Shown one piece after another: positions 27,674-34,260 of a stretch of DNA of 49,750 nt. Source of the stretch: JBAZCI01 sp041671025 (GTDB lineage: Bacteria; Patescibacteriota; Patescibacteriia; UBA10025). Position numbers and translations under genes: made by a program. The DNA lies in NCBI GenBank assembly GCA_041671025.1, contig JBAZCI010000006.1, forward strand, positions 1 to 49,750, written 5' to 3'. The first letter of the stretch is position 1. The number at the start of each line of letters is the position of its first letter. The notes under the pieces are model-generated. The model was not told the origin of the DNA, did no database searches, and saw only the letters and a list, made by a program, of their open reading frames with translations.

Positions 27674-27700
27674 TAAAAAAGCCCTTTCGTATGAAAGGGG
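27674..27700 (-). terminator. Terminator for the minus-strand gene at 27722-28132
   Basis: Read on the minus strand, CCCTTTC / GAAAGGG with a four-base loop is followed by a run of six T, starting ~22 bp beyond that gene's stop codon. Confidence 0.78.
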
Positions 27701-27721
27701 TTGTTATCCGGGCAGGGCGAA

Positions 27722-28132
27722 TTAGTGTGAAATACCGGCAGGGGCAGCGTGGACGACATCGTGGAAACGGTGCAGAGCGGTGTTCACGGTAGTTGTAAGT
27801 TCGGGCCGCAGGCCGTTGCTCAGGCATTCGGCCTTTACTGCAAGGATATCTTCACAGGTGACGCGGTCACTTGCCGCGAAGAGGAAAAATATCCCACCAG
27901 CGACAAAATCTGATATTGCCCCGGTCGCCTTCAAGACGGTCTGCATGGCGGCAACGGGTCCGGCGTGTTTCGAATCGGCAAGGATTCGATACATTGCGAC
28001 TTGTTCTTCGGGTGTCGTCGGCGTGTCAGTGTTGCTTAACGCCAGTGTGAAGATCCCGCATTTTTTCTCGCCGGTAAGATTTGAATTGAGCAGTTGATGC
28101 TCAAAATTTTTGACGTGGGTTGATACGTGCAC
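27722..28132 (-). CDS. Hypothetical protein, 136 aa
   Basis: I do not recognise this protein. It is 136 aa, mostly helical, with a hydrophobic segment GAISDFVAGGIFFLFAASD (~92-110 region) that is short for a membrane span, and scattered Cys and His. A GTG start at 28132 preceded by GGAGGG, a TTGACA-type promoter and a downstream terminator argue for a real, singly transcribed gene. It sits between palindromes on the strand opposite to its large neighbours, so it may be accessory. Confidence 0.62.
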   Translation of the reverse strand: MHVSTHVKNFEHQLLNSNLTGEKKCGIFTLALSNTDTPTTPEEQVAMYRILADSKHAGPVAAMQTVLKATGAISDFVAGGIFFLFAASDRVTCEDILAVKAECLSNGLRPELTTTVNTALHRFHDVVHAAPAGISH

Positions 28133-28186
28133 GATTCCCTCCGTGAAGTGTTATGAGTGTTCGGTGGTTTATTTCTGTTTTCAGGA

Positions 28187-28214
28187 ACACTATCAGATCG
28201 GGCGGATTTGTCAA
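28187..28214 (-). promoter_or_regulatory. Promoter of the 136-aa minus-strand gene
   Basis: On the minus strand TTGACA (28209-28214) and TAGTGT (28187-28192) are 16 bp apart, about 55 bp before the GTG start. Confidence 0.55.
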
Positions 28215-28237
28215 TAGCTGAAGGATTCTGCGTATGC

Positions 28238-28276
28238 AAAAAAGTCCCGGTGCCAACAAGAACCAGGACCTTTTTG
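28238..28276 (-). terminator. Terminator of the 49-aa minus-strand gene
   Basis: On the minus strand AGGTCCTGGT pairs imperfectly with ACCGGGACT around a ~12-base loop and runs into TTTTTT. A-runs on the other side make it potentially bidirectional. Confidence 0.62.
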
Positions 28277-28295
28277 TGTGTTCAAACGGCGTATG

Positions 28296-28445
28296 TTACG
28301 CCCGTTCTTCTTGAGAATATATCTGACTTTCGTCGAACTTATCAATTTGCTGACGCAATTTTGAAAGTGAATCAGCAACTCCGTCAAATCCTAAGTCAGT
28401 ATGTACTGCGCCAAGTTCGTTGATATGTTTTTTGAGCTCTTCCAT
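28296..28445 (-). CDS. Small acidic helical protein, 49 aa
   Basis: A 49-aa frame starts MEELKKHINELG and ends in EERA. It is charged and heptad-like, consistent with one or two amphipathic helices or a short coiled coil. Support comes from a near-perfect promoter just upstream (TTGACA, 17 bp, TATACT), a leader of ~25 bases and a terminator 20 bp after the stop. No clear Shine-Dalgarno is visible. Function unknown; a small RNA made by the same unit is an alternative. Confidence 0.6.
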   Translation of the reverse strand: MEELKKHINELGAVHTDLGFDGVADSLSKLRQQIDKFDESQIYSQEERA

Positions 28446-28476
28446 ATATTTCAGGTGGTTAATCGTAAAACAGCAG

Positions 28477-28505
28477 AGTATAGCAAAGCGGCCTCAGTAT
28501 GTCAA
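28477..28505 (-). promoter_or_regulatory. Strong promoter of the 49-aa gene
   Basis: On the minus strand TTGACA (28500-28505) and TATACT (28477-28482) are 17 bp apart, one of the best promoters in the window. Confidence 0.75.
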
Positions 28506-28606
28506 GAGTGTGTTGACATGAAGCGAAAAAATTTGCTAAGGTTGCGTGATAAATTGAACCTTACTAATTTACGGTAGTAGCCTTTATATGGAGACAGGAG
28601 GGTCTC

Positions 28607-29902
28607 ATGAGAAATCTGTTTTGCCATTTTGCAGTGGCGGTGATTGTTGTTATAGCCCCTGCGGTCTATGGACAGCATCCATCTGCTGGAGGAGGAGAAC
28701 GTTTGCGCCTTGATACGTACCGGTTGAGCATTGGAGCGGCGCACGTTGACAAGTATGTCGGCGATCAATGTCGGGGGAGGTATTGGAGTGAACGATTTGC
28801 ACTGGATATCGGCGGCAATCATCAGTCGCTGGTGAGCATCAGCGCATCCGGAAGCGATCTGAAGTCCGTGAATATGTCGGGCATTACCGACAATGTACGG
28901 ACACTGCTTGTCGGTGTGCGGATTCCATTTTATTCCTCGTTCAGCGTGCGCGTTGCCTACAACAGTCTGATCGAGGCCGGGAGCCTTGAAGCTGTCGAAG
29001 CGTTAGGCGTGTATAGTGAGTACACATTTTCCAGTCAAACGAAAATGGAGGTCGGCGCTGAAACATTCCTAGATGAATCCCCTGAAATTGTGTACGGATT
29101 TATTAACCATCGGCCTTCTGCATCGCCGCTTTCAAGCATCGGCGCCGGAATATCTGAACATCGATACGAAGAAAATGGCAACGGTCCTTTTCCGTATAGA
29201 CGTTCCATTGTTGGAGCAACATGGTCAGGTGTTCCCGGGGATATCAGTATAGGCTGTGATCCTTTGTCATTTGATGCAGATCGATCGGCGTGGATGGTCG
29301 CGTATGCTCGACCGGTTCAATATGACGATGACAGAATCTGGGCACCCGGCATGTATCTGACCTGGCGACAAAAGCCCGGAAGTAAATATTTTCTGGGGAT
29401 GGCGTCGTTTGGAGGCAAATCTCTGAATCCGGATGTGTGCGGCATACTGACCCGTTCCGGGTGGAAGTCCCTTTTGATTCCTACGCGTGTCGTGAGGAAT
29501 CAGAATTTCCACATTCAAACGCTCAGCCAGCATAATCAGGAGTTCGGCCGCGTGTCGTGTTCGTTCGTTTGGTTTGAATTTGATGTCGGCGACGCGTTGG
29601 CAAGCAAAAGCTGGGAAGGATCCCTCTACTATTCGCATGTCGGATGGTCGGCGGGCAGGCTTGCAGAACCGTTTATCGGCTATACGGCATCGCATGAAGA
29701 ACAGATCGTCTTCAATACGACGTTCTATCGGCTGGAAAATCCGGTCCATCTTGTGCATGCGGTCGAACTGGGGTTCCGGTTGCATATATTGCAAAGCGAG
29801 AAAGACTCGTATGAGCGGGGGTATGTGCGAGTCGCATTTTCAACGCTATTCAGTGACGGAGGCATGGATGGCGTCAAGGTATACTGCACGACCTGGCTGT
29901 AA
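28607..29902 (+). CDS. Secreted beta-rich protein of unknown function
   Basis: The protein is 431 aa. A classic signal peptide (residues 1-22, likely cut after AVYGQ) follows a strong ribosome site, ACAGGAGGG. The mature part is rich in alternating polar/hydrophobic strands with aromatic residues (SFSVRVAYNSL, GSLYYSHVGWSAG), the pattern of a beta barrel or large beta sandwich. I cannot name a family. There is no membrane anchor or Asn-rich linker, unlike the other exported proteins here, and it has its own terminator. A lytic or binding secreted protein is possible; an outer-membrane porin would be surprising, as CPR cells are thought to lack a Gram-negative outer membrane. Confidence 0.8.
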   Translation: MRNLFCHFAVAVIVVIAPAVYGQHPSAGGGERLRLDTYRLSIGAAHVDKYVGDQCRGRYWSERFALDIGGNHQSLVSISASGSDLKSVNMSGITDNVRTLLVGVRIPFYSSFSVRVAYNSLIEAGSLEAVEALGVYSEYTFSSQTKMEVGAETFLDESPEIVYGFINHRPSASPLSSIGAGISEHRYEENGNGPFPYRRSIVGATWSGVPGDISIGCDPLSFDADRSAWMVAYARPVQYDDDRIWAPGMYLTWRQKPGSKYFLGMASFGGKSLNPDVCGILTRSGWKSLLIPTRVVRNQNFHIQTLSQHNQEFGRVSCSFVWFEFDVGDALASKSWEGSLYYSHVGWSAGRLAEPFIGYTASHEEQIVFNTTFYRLENPVHLVHAVELGFRLHILQSEKDSYERGYVRVAFSTLFSDGGMDGVKVYCTTWL

Positions 29903-29930
29903 GTTTGTTTTCTCAAAGGTAGCAATACCG

Positions 29931-29957
29931 CACTCTCAATACTGAGGGTGTTTTTTT
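29931..29957 (+). terminator. Terminator after the secreted protein gene
   Basis: CACTCTCA-atac-TGAGGGTG (one wobble) is followed by seven T, 28 bp after the stop codon. Confidence 0.85.
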
Positions 29958-29987
29958 ATACTGAGCATTATGCTGTATACTATGCAT

Positions 29988-30563
29988 ATGGCACAGGTAA
30001 AGGTAAAAAAATTCAAAGTATTTCCCCGAGGTCTTACGATTGCCTATATCGGGGACGGCAAAGGCAAAACGACCGCGGCAGTTGGCGCGGCAGTTCGCGC
30101 GCGCGGGTACGGAATGCGTGTTGCGTTTCTGCAGTTTTATAAGAGTCTCGAATGGCCGTCGGGAGAGCGTAGCGCACTTAAGAAGCTCGGCGTTCACGTA
30201 GAGGTTTTAGGCAAAGGGTTTGTCGGTATTCTCGGTGATCGTAAAAAAAGATCAGAACATACAGTCGCAGCCGTACAGGCACTTGAGCGTGCATGGGGAG
30301 TGGTGAGTTCGGGACAGTATGACCTGGTCGTGCTTGATGAAGTCATTTCGTGCTTAGAACAAAAATTATTTCCGGTAGCCCGTGTAACGGCTTTAATAAA
30401 CAAGCGCGCACGTCATGCCAAAGCAAAAAAGGTGCATATCGTGCTCACCGGACATACGCGGTTTCCTGCCGTGCTTGCCCTGTGCGATCTTGTGACGGAG
30501 ATGAAGATGATGAAGCATCCGTATTATGACGGATTCCTGGCGGTCAGAGGGGTAGATTTTTAA
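29988..30563 (+). CDS. cobO: Cob(I)yrinic acid a,c-diamide/cobalamin adenosyltransferase (CobO/BtuR type)
   Basis: The protein is 191 aa from ATG 29988; in-frame ATGs at 29970 and 29982 are alternatives. The P-loop-like GDGKGKTTAAVGAAVRARG (~22) is the CobO/CobA/BtuR signature, with FLQFYKS, the conserved DLVVLDEVISCLEQ (~115) and HIVLTGHTR. The enzyme transfers the 5'-deoxyadenosyl group of ATP to reduced corrinoid. No corrin-ring synthesis gene is visible, so a salvage role feeding NrdJ is likely. TATACT at 29976-29981 lies so near ATG 29988 that a leaderless transcript is conceivable. Confidence 0.9.
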   Translation: MAQVKVKKFKVFPRGLTIAYIGDGKGKTTAAVGAAVRARGYGMRVAFLQFYKSLEWPSGERSALKKLGVHVEVLGKGFVGILGDRKKRSEHTVAAVQALERAWGVVSSGQYDLVVLDEVISCLEQKLFPVARVTALINKRARHAKAKKVHIVLTGHTRFPAVLALCDLVTEMKMMKHPYYDGFLAVRGVDF

Positions 30564-30582
30564 ATTCACCAAGTATTGCTTT

Positions 30583-30607
30583 GTCATCCCGAACTTGAAT
30601 CGGGATC
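30583..30607. repeat. Left boundary palindrome of the GIY-YIG unit
   Basis: This 25-base hairpin (stem ATCCCGA/TCGGGAT, loop ACTTGAA, flanked by GTC) is an inverted, structure-conserving copy of the palindrome at 30919-30943. The two agree at 20 of 25 positions, and four of the five differences form two compensatory base pairs. Confidence 0.8.
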
Positions 30608-30621
30608 TTTATATCGATTTT

Positions 30622-30942
30622 ATGAAAGAAAAGCATTATTACGTATACATTATTACTAATCGCTTTAACACGGTACTGTATATTGGCGTTACTGGTGACA
30701 TATACAGGAGGATGGCGGAGCACAGGCAGGGAACAGGAGAAGGTTTCTCAAAAAAGTATCATTTGAATAAATTAATTTATCTGGAAGAAACTACTGATGT
30801 ATGGGCTGCATTAGAGCGTGAAAAACAACTTAAAAATTGGCATAGGAAGTGGAAAATGGATTTGATACGGACTTTGAATCCTTCGTTGAAAGATTTGTCA
30901 CCCAATATGCTTGATGAAGATGCCGGATCAAGTCCGGCATGA
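30622..30942 (+). CDS. GIY-YIG nuclease-superfamily protein
   Basis: The protein is 106 aa. YYVYIITN and, ten residues on, LYIGVTGD form the GIY-YIG core; YRRMAEHR carries the conserved Arg, and LEREKQLKNWHR the metal-binding Glu. This is the short single-domain UPF0213/YhbQ-like type, often implicated in DNA nicking without a defined pathway. ATG 30622 matches the family start better than 30595, which lies in the left palindrome. The last codons (DAGSSPA) and the stop are encoded by the right palindrome, so gene and repeats form one 361-bp unit. Confidence 0.88.
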   Translation: MKEKHYYVYIITNRFNTVLYIGVTGDIYRRMAEHRQGTGEGFSKKYHLNKLIYLEETTDVWAALEREKQLKNWHRKWKMDLIRTLNPSLKDLSPNMLDEDAGSSPA

Positions 30943-30943
30943 C
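30919..30943. repeat. Right boundary palindrome of the GIY-YIG unit
   Basis: This 25-base hairpin (stem ATGCCGGA/TCCGGCAT) is in inverted orientation to 30583-30607 and encodes the last residues and stop codon of the GIY-YIG protein. Confidence 0.8.
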
Positions 30944-31026
30944 AAACATGAAGAGGGATTGACGCAATTGGGTTTTTGCTTTATCTTTCACACAATACAA
31001 ATACGCCATACAACGGAGGTAAGAGC

Positions 31027-31314
31027 ATGGCAACGTACATTATTCTCAGCAAATTGACACCGGGCGCATTTCAAGCACCCGAGGGCCTAAAAGGCATCTG
31101 TAACGCAGTGAAAGAAAAGTTACGCGTTGAATGTCCGAAGGCGACGTGGGTGCAAAGTTATGGCTGTATGGGGGGCTATGATGTCGTAGATATCGTAGAG
31201 ACCGATGATCCCCAGCAAATCGAGAAGGCCGTCCTGATCATTCGTGCCTTGGGTCGGTCCACCACCGAAACTTTGCTTGCCACGCCTTGGGATGAATTTG
31301 TGAAAGCTCTCTAA
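31027..31314 (+). CDS. GYD-domain protein
   Basis: The protein is 95 aa with an alpha/beta ferredoxin-like pattern. It opens MATYIILSKLTPGAF and contains the family motif GGYDVVDIVE, typical of GYD (PF08734) proteins, whose biochemical role is unsettled. CGGAGGT six bases before ATG 31027 fixes the start. It stands alone between the GIY-YIG unit and the riboswitch; whether it relates to cobalamin is unknown. Confidence 0.85.
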   Translation: MATYIILSKLTPGAFQAPEGLKGICNAVKEKLRVECPKATWVQSYGCMGGYDVVDIVETDDPQQIEKAVLIIRALGRSTTETLLATPWDEFVKAL

Positions 31315-31429
31315 TCTCCGACTGAATGACAGATCGGATTTTTTTTAGCATTTTTCAATACAAACCTAATATCACGTATCTGGAACGTATAGAATGTATG
31401 AGAGGGTAGTTGTCCACACTGCCACTGTG

Positions 31430-31457
31430 TTGACGTTTAAAGTACGTACTGTACACT
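31430..31457 (+). promoter_or_regulatory. Promoter of the cobalamin-riboswitch transcript
   Basis: TTGACG (31430-31435) and TACACT (31452-31457) are 16 bp apart. The start site would fall at about 31463, exactly where the riboswitch begins. Confidence 0.65.
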
Positions 31458-31462
31458 TATCT

Positions 31463-31615
31463 CACCTTCACAATTTAAGGTAGGTAAGCCGGTGAGAATC
31501 CGGTACGGTCCCGCCACGGTATTCCCGTCGTCTTAGACGACGCGGAGAGTCCGACACCTTTTCTGCCACGGGGCAGGAAGAAGACAAACCCTTCGGGAAA
31601 GGTCGAAAAAAGGTA
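31463..31615 (+). ncRNA. Cobalamin riboswitch
   Basis: The core reads GCCGGTGAGAATCCGGTAC, then GGTCCCGCCACGGT, the conserved GGTGxGAATCC...CCCGCCAC signature of cobalamin aptamers. A variable hairpin CGTCGTCTTAGACGACG follows, then a B12-box-like stretch GAGAGTCCGACACC...CTGCC near 31545-31566. A peripheral CGACCTTTCCCGAAGGG-type hairpin (minus-strand reading of 31588-31606) closes the domain. It precedes the DUF4430 and transporter-like genes and should reduce their expression when cobalamin is plentiful. Exact ends are approximate. Confidence 0.9.
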
Positions 31616-31620
31616 TTCAT

Positions 31621-31657
31621 TACCTATATGTCTCGGCTGCCCATGGATGTATAGGTA
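31621..31657 (+). promoter_or_regulatory. Possible expression platform of the riboswitch
   Basis: TACCTATA / TATAGGTA form an 8-bp stem around a 21-base loop, followed by TTTTAT. It could be a weak terminator or an alternative pairing partner for the aptamer, 25 bp before the start codon. Confidence 0.5.
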
Positions 31658-31681
31658 TTTTATGTATTAATCTACACTACT

Positions 31682-32164
31682 ATGAGTGAATCTGTTCTCT
31701 CTTCGGAACCAAAAAAACACAAAACAAATATTGTCGGTCTCGGCGTTGTCGCCCTGTTGGCCCTGTCATTGATTTTTGTCGGTAAGGCGTACGTTGCGGA
31801 TGTCAACACAAGCATTGAGAATTCTTCTGCGGGCATCGTTGCCGGCGTAGAGACCGTTCGCCAAGAAGCGACGCTTGTTATCAATGCCGGTACTGCACCC
31901 CGGTCATTTGTATTTGAACTCGCCGGAAACACCACTGCGTTTGATCTGCTCAACCGGGCAAGTATGCGCGAGAATTTCGTCGTCGAAACTAAGTCGTATG
32001 ATTTTGGCGTATCCGTTGAAGCGATTGACGGTATCCGCGGCGGCACTGCCGAAGGTCATTATTGGATTTACTACATTAACGGAAAGATGGCGACGGTAGG
32101 CGCGGACGCGTATGTTGTCCAACCCGGCGATTCGATTGAATTCCGTTACGATGCCGCGCAATAA
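31682..32164 (+). CDS. Membrane-anchored DUF4430 (transcobalamin-like) protein
   Basis: The protein is 160 aa. One helix (~21-38) anchors a globular domain (~65-160). FVFELAGNTTAFDLLNRA and HYWIYYINGKMATVGADAYV...GDSIEFRY match DUF4430, a domain related to the C-terminal part of transcobalamin/intrinsic factor and found beside bacterial ECF-type cobalamin transporters. It follows the cobalamin riboswitch and abuts the next gene (ATG directly after TAA). An extracellular corrinoid-capture role is well supported by context but not proven by sequence alone. Confidence 0.82.
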   Translation: MSESVLSSEPKKHKTNIVGLGVVALLALSLIFVGKAYVADVNTSIENSSAGIVAGVETVRQEATLVINAGTAPRSFVFELAGNTTAFDLLNRASMRENFVVETKSYDFGVSVEAIDGIRGGTAEGHYWIYYINGKMATVGADAYVVQPGDSIEFRYDAAQ

Positions 32165-32710
32165 ATGTCCACTCCGGGTATGATAGAAAAAAAACACGCA
32201 TTCCTGTTTGCAATTGTACTGATTGCCGTCGGTATGATCGTGCGGTTTATTCCGCATGCCGCAAATATGACGCCGATGACGGCTGTCGCACTTTTTGCGG
32301 GCGTGTATTTGCCTAAACGGTACGCGATTGCTATTCCGCTCGCAGCGATGGTTCTCTCGGATATCTTTATCGGATTCCATAATTTGATACTGGTGACCTG
32401 GGGATCGTTCGTGGTCATGACGCTTCTGGGAATGTGGCTCCGCAAACGGAAGCAAGCGTGGACAATCGCGGGAAGCGCGTTGGCGGGATCCGTATTCTTT
32501 TTTCTCGTCACCAACTGGGCTGTCATGCAATTCGATGTCATGTACCCGCACAGTCTTGCCGGGCTCATGCAGTCCTATGTCGCCGGCATACCCTTTTTCA
32601 GGAATATGCTTATCGGCGACCTTGTCTATACGGCACTGCTCTTTGGCGTCTACGAAGCCGTGCTCCATAAGGAAAAAATCCTTTCATTTCGAAGGCAAAC
32701 GGTTGTCTAA
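32165..32710 (+). CDS. Predicted ECF S-component-like membrane protein (DUF6580-like)
   Basis: The protein is 181 aa with about five hydrophobic helices. RFIPHAANMTPMTAVALFAG and LPLAAM-like VLSDIFIGFHN are typical of the DUF6580 family, which resembles substrate-binding (S) subunits of energy-coupling-factor vitamin transporters. Being second in a cobalamin-riboswitch operon, it is a good candidate corrinoid importer. The shared T and ATPase subunits are not in this window, so they would have to be elsewhere. Confidence 0.78.
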   Translation: MSTPGMIEKKHAFLFAIVLIAVGMIVRFIPHAANMTPMTAVALFAGVYLPKRYAIAIPLAAMVLSDIFIGFHNLILVTWGSFVVMTLLGMWLRKRKQAWTIAGSALAGSVFFFLVTNWAVMQFDVMYPHSLAGLMQSYVAGIPFFRNMLIGDLVYTALLFGVYEAVLHKEKILSFRRQTVV

Positions 32711-32733
32711 ACAACTCGACAGTATACACATTT

Positions 32734-32757
32734 CGCTCGCCACATGGCGAGCGTTTT
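32734..32757 (+). terminator. Terminator of the cobalamin operon
   Basis: A perfect 8-bp stem CGCTCGCC-acat-GGCGAGCG is followed by TTTT, 24 bp after the stop of the transporter-like gene. Confidence 0.8.
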
Positions 32758-32784
32758 GCAATGTTCAGGCCGGGTAAAATATGG

Positions 32785-32790
32785 TATACT
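32785..32790 (+). promoter_or_regulatory. Extended -10 of the NodB-like gene
   Basis: TATACT preceded by TGG; the -35 is weak (TGTTCA at 32762-32767). It lies 32 bp before the next start codon. Confidence 0.5.
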
Positions 32791-32821
32791 TCATTTCAAG
32801 AGTTTTTGGGTGTAATCGCAT

Positions 32822-33733
32822 ATGGCCACTTATCAGCAATATCGGAGATACCGAAAAGAACCGGCCGATCCGCGTCTTCGCGTGGGTAAGGTTGTCCTTG
32901 TCCTCGTAGCGTTCGTGTTTATCTATCTGATTTCACGGGCGATTTTTGGAGGCGGTGGTGAAACCGATACGAATACGCCGGTGAATGAGGCGGCGACAAA
33001 CATCAGCGGAACTTCAAATGAAAATACGAATGGCGTGAATACGAACGGGACAATTTCTAACTCAGTGAATGCAACAAATACAGCTGTTTCCGCTTCAGGG
33101 AAAATTTTCTCAGTCGCTGATGCATGTACTGGCGCGTTGTCCCGGGGAAAGAGTAGTGAAAAAAATATCGCCCTCACATTTAATGTAGGTACGACAAAAG
33201 AGGGAAGCATTGAAGCGGTACTGACAGCCTTAACGAATGCAGGCGTGCCCGCGGCATTTTTTATTACCGGAGATGTTGCAACGGGAAATGCGGAGCTGGT
33301 GACAAAGATTTCTTCCGCAGGATTCCCGATATATAATTTTGGAAACAGCTTGGTGCATTTCACCGACCTGCCTGAGGACGGTATTACCGAGCAGTTGACT
33401 GAAGCGGAGACAAGTATTTCTGCGGTAACCAATAAAAGCACAAAACCATTTTTCCGTCCGCCGTACGGATCGGTAGATGCCGATGTCGTAGCGGCTTCAA
33501 AAGCTGCGGGATGGTGCCCGGTGACATGGACCGTCGATGCGCTTGATTGGAGTTCGGAGAGTACGGCGACAAGTTCACAGGAACGTGTTTTGAGTAAGGC
33601 TGCAAACGGGGCGATTATTCTGATGCAAGGCGGGAACAGTATTACAGCGGAAATTCTTGCGCCGGTTATTGCCGGTTTGAAAAGCCAGGGGTATACGCTT
33701 GTCGATTTACCGGCGCTCTTTGCCGGTTCATGA
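32822..33733 (+). CDS. Anchored NodB-fold (polysaccharide deacetylase-like) protein, probably inactive
   Basis: The protein is 303 aa: membrane helix (~24-43), Asn/Thr-rich linker (~48-95), then a NodB-homology domain (~115-300). Several catalytic positions are altered: the TFDDG metal/base motif reads TFNVGTT; the first His of the HxxxH metal pair is Ser in GNSLVHFTD; and the late LxH motif reads LMQGG. RPPYGS and VDALDW remain. Active enzymes deacetylate peptidoglycan or chitin-like sugars; this one has probably lost catalysis and may bind glycan instead. It has its own promoter after the cobalamin operon terminator. Confidence 0.83.
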   Translation: MATYQQYRRYRKEPADPRLRVGKVVLVLVAFVFIYLISRAIFGGGGETDTNTPVNEAATNISGTSNENTNGVNTNGTISNSVNATNTAVSASGKIFSVADACTGALSRGKSSEKNIALTFNVGTTKEGSIEAVLTALTNAGVPAAFFITGDVATGNAELVTKISSAGFPIYNFGNSLVHFTDLPEDGITEQLTEAETSISAVTNKSTKPFFRPPYGSVDADVVAASKAAGWCPVTWTVDALDWSSESTATSSQERVLSKAANGAIILMQGGNSITAEILAPVIAGLKSQGYTLVDLPALFAGS

Positions 33734-33761
33734 TTACGGTGTCTAAGTATAACGCACGCTC

Positions 33762-34181
33762 ATGACTCAACGGCCATCTTCCGCATTGAATACAGTTATT
33801 ATTTCAATCGCGGTTCTTGTTATCGGGATAAGCATCTACGCGATCTTACAAAAAGATGAGTCCGTTGAAACACAGCCGTTGAATACTCAGACAAACACGA
33901 TAGTGAATTCGCCTATCGAAGGTCCGATCAACGCGGGTGCGGAAGAAGGTGAGTCCCTGACTATCGGTTGTTCTACAGATTCTGACTGTATCGTTTGGGG
34001 ATGTTCTGCCCACTTGTGCGGACGAAAAATAAAAGTAGATGGTGTCGCCACGACATGTGAATACAAAGATGCATATGCATGCGTTAAACAGACCACATGC
34101 GGGTGCACTGAAGGGGAATGCCGGTGGGATCCGACAGATGCATACGTGGCATGCCTTGACCGTGCTCGGGCCGGAGGATAG
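33762..34181 (+). CDS. Anchored eight-cysteine-type small exported protein
   Basis: The protein is 139 aa: a helix (~11-29), a polar linker, then a compact Cys-rich domain (~67-135) with CSTDSDCIVWGCSAHLCG, CEYKDAYACVKQTTCGC and a final CL. It has about ten cysteines with a spacing similar to the small exported eight-cysteine-cluster proteins; I know of no function. It follows the NodB-like gene by 28 bp and precedes htrA, whose product may work on such disulfide-bonded exported proteins. Confidence 0.75.
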   Translation: MTQRPSSALNTVIISIAVLVIGISIYAILQKDESVETQPLNTQTNTIVNSPIEGPINAGAEEGESLTIGCSTDSDCIVWGCSAHLCGRKIKVDGVATTCEYKDAYACVKQTTCGCTEGECRWDPTDAYVACLDRARAGG

Positions 34182-34195
34182 GGAAGTCCTGGGAA

Positions 34196-34224
34196 TTGAC
34201 AATTCACACCTTGCGCACTATACT
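34196..34224 (+). promoter_or_regulatory. Promoter of the HtrA gene
   Basis: TTGACA (34196-34201) and TATACT (34219-34224) are exactly 17 bp apart, 36 bp before the start codon. Confidence 0.8.
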
Positions 34225-34260
34225 GACTACTACATAGTGTAATAGTTAATATACATATAT

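Noticed and set aside
28157..28423. 88-aa plus-strand ORF in the small-gene island
   Set aside because: It crosses a promoter and terminator of the opposite strand and opposes the better-supported 49-aa gene.
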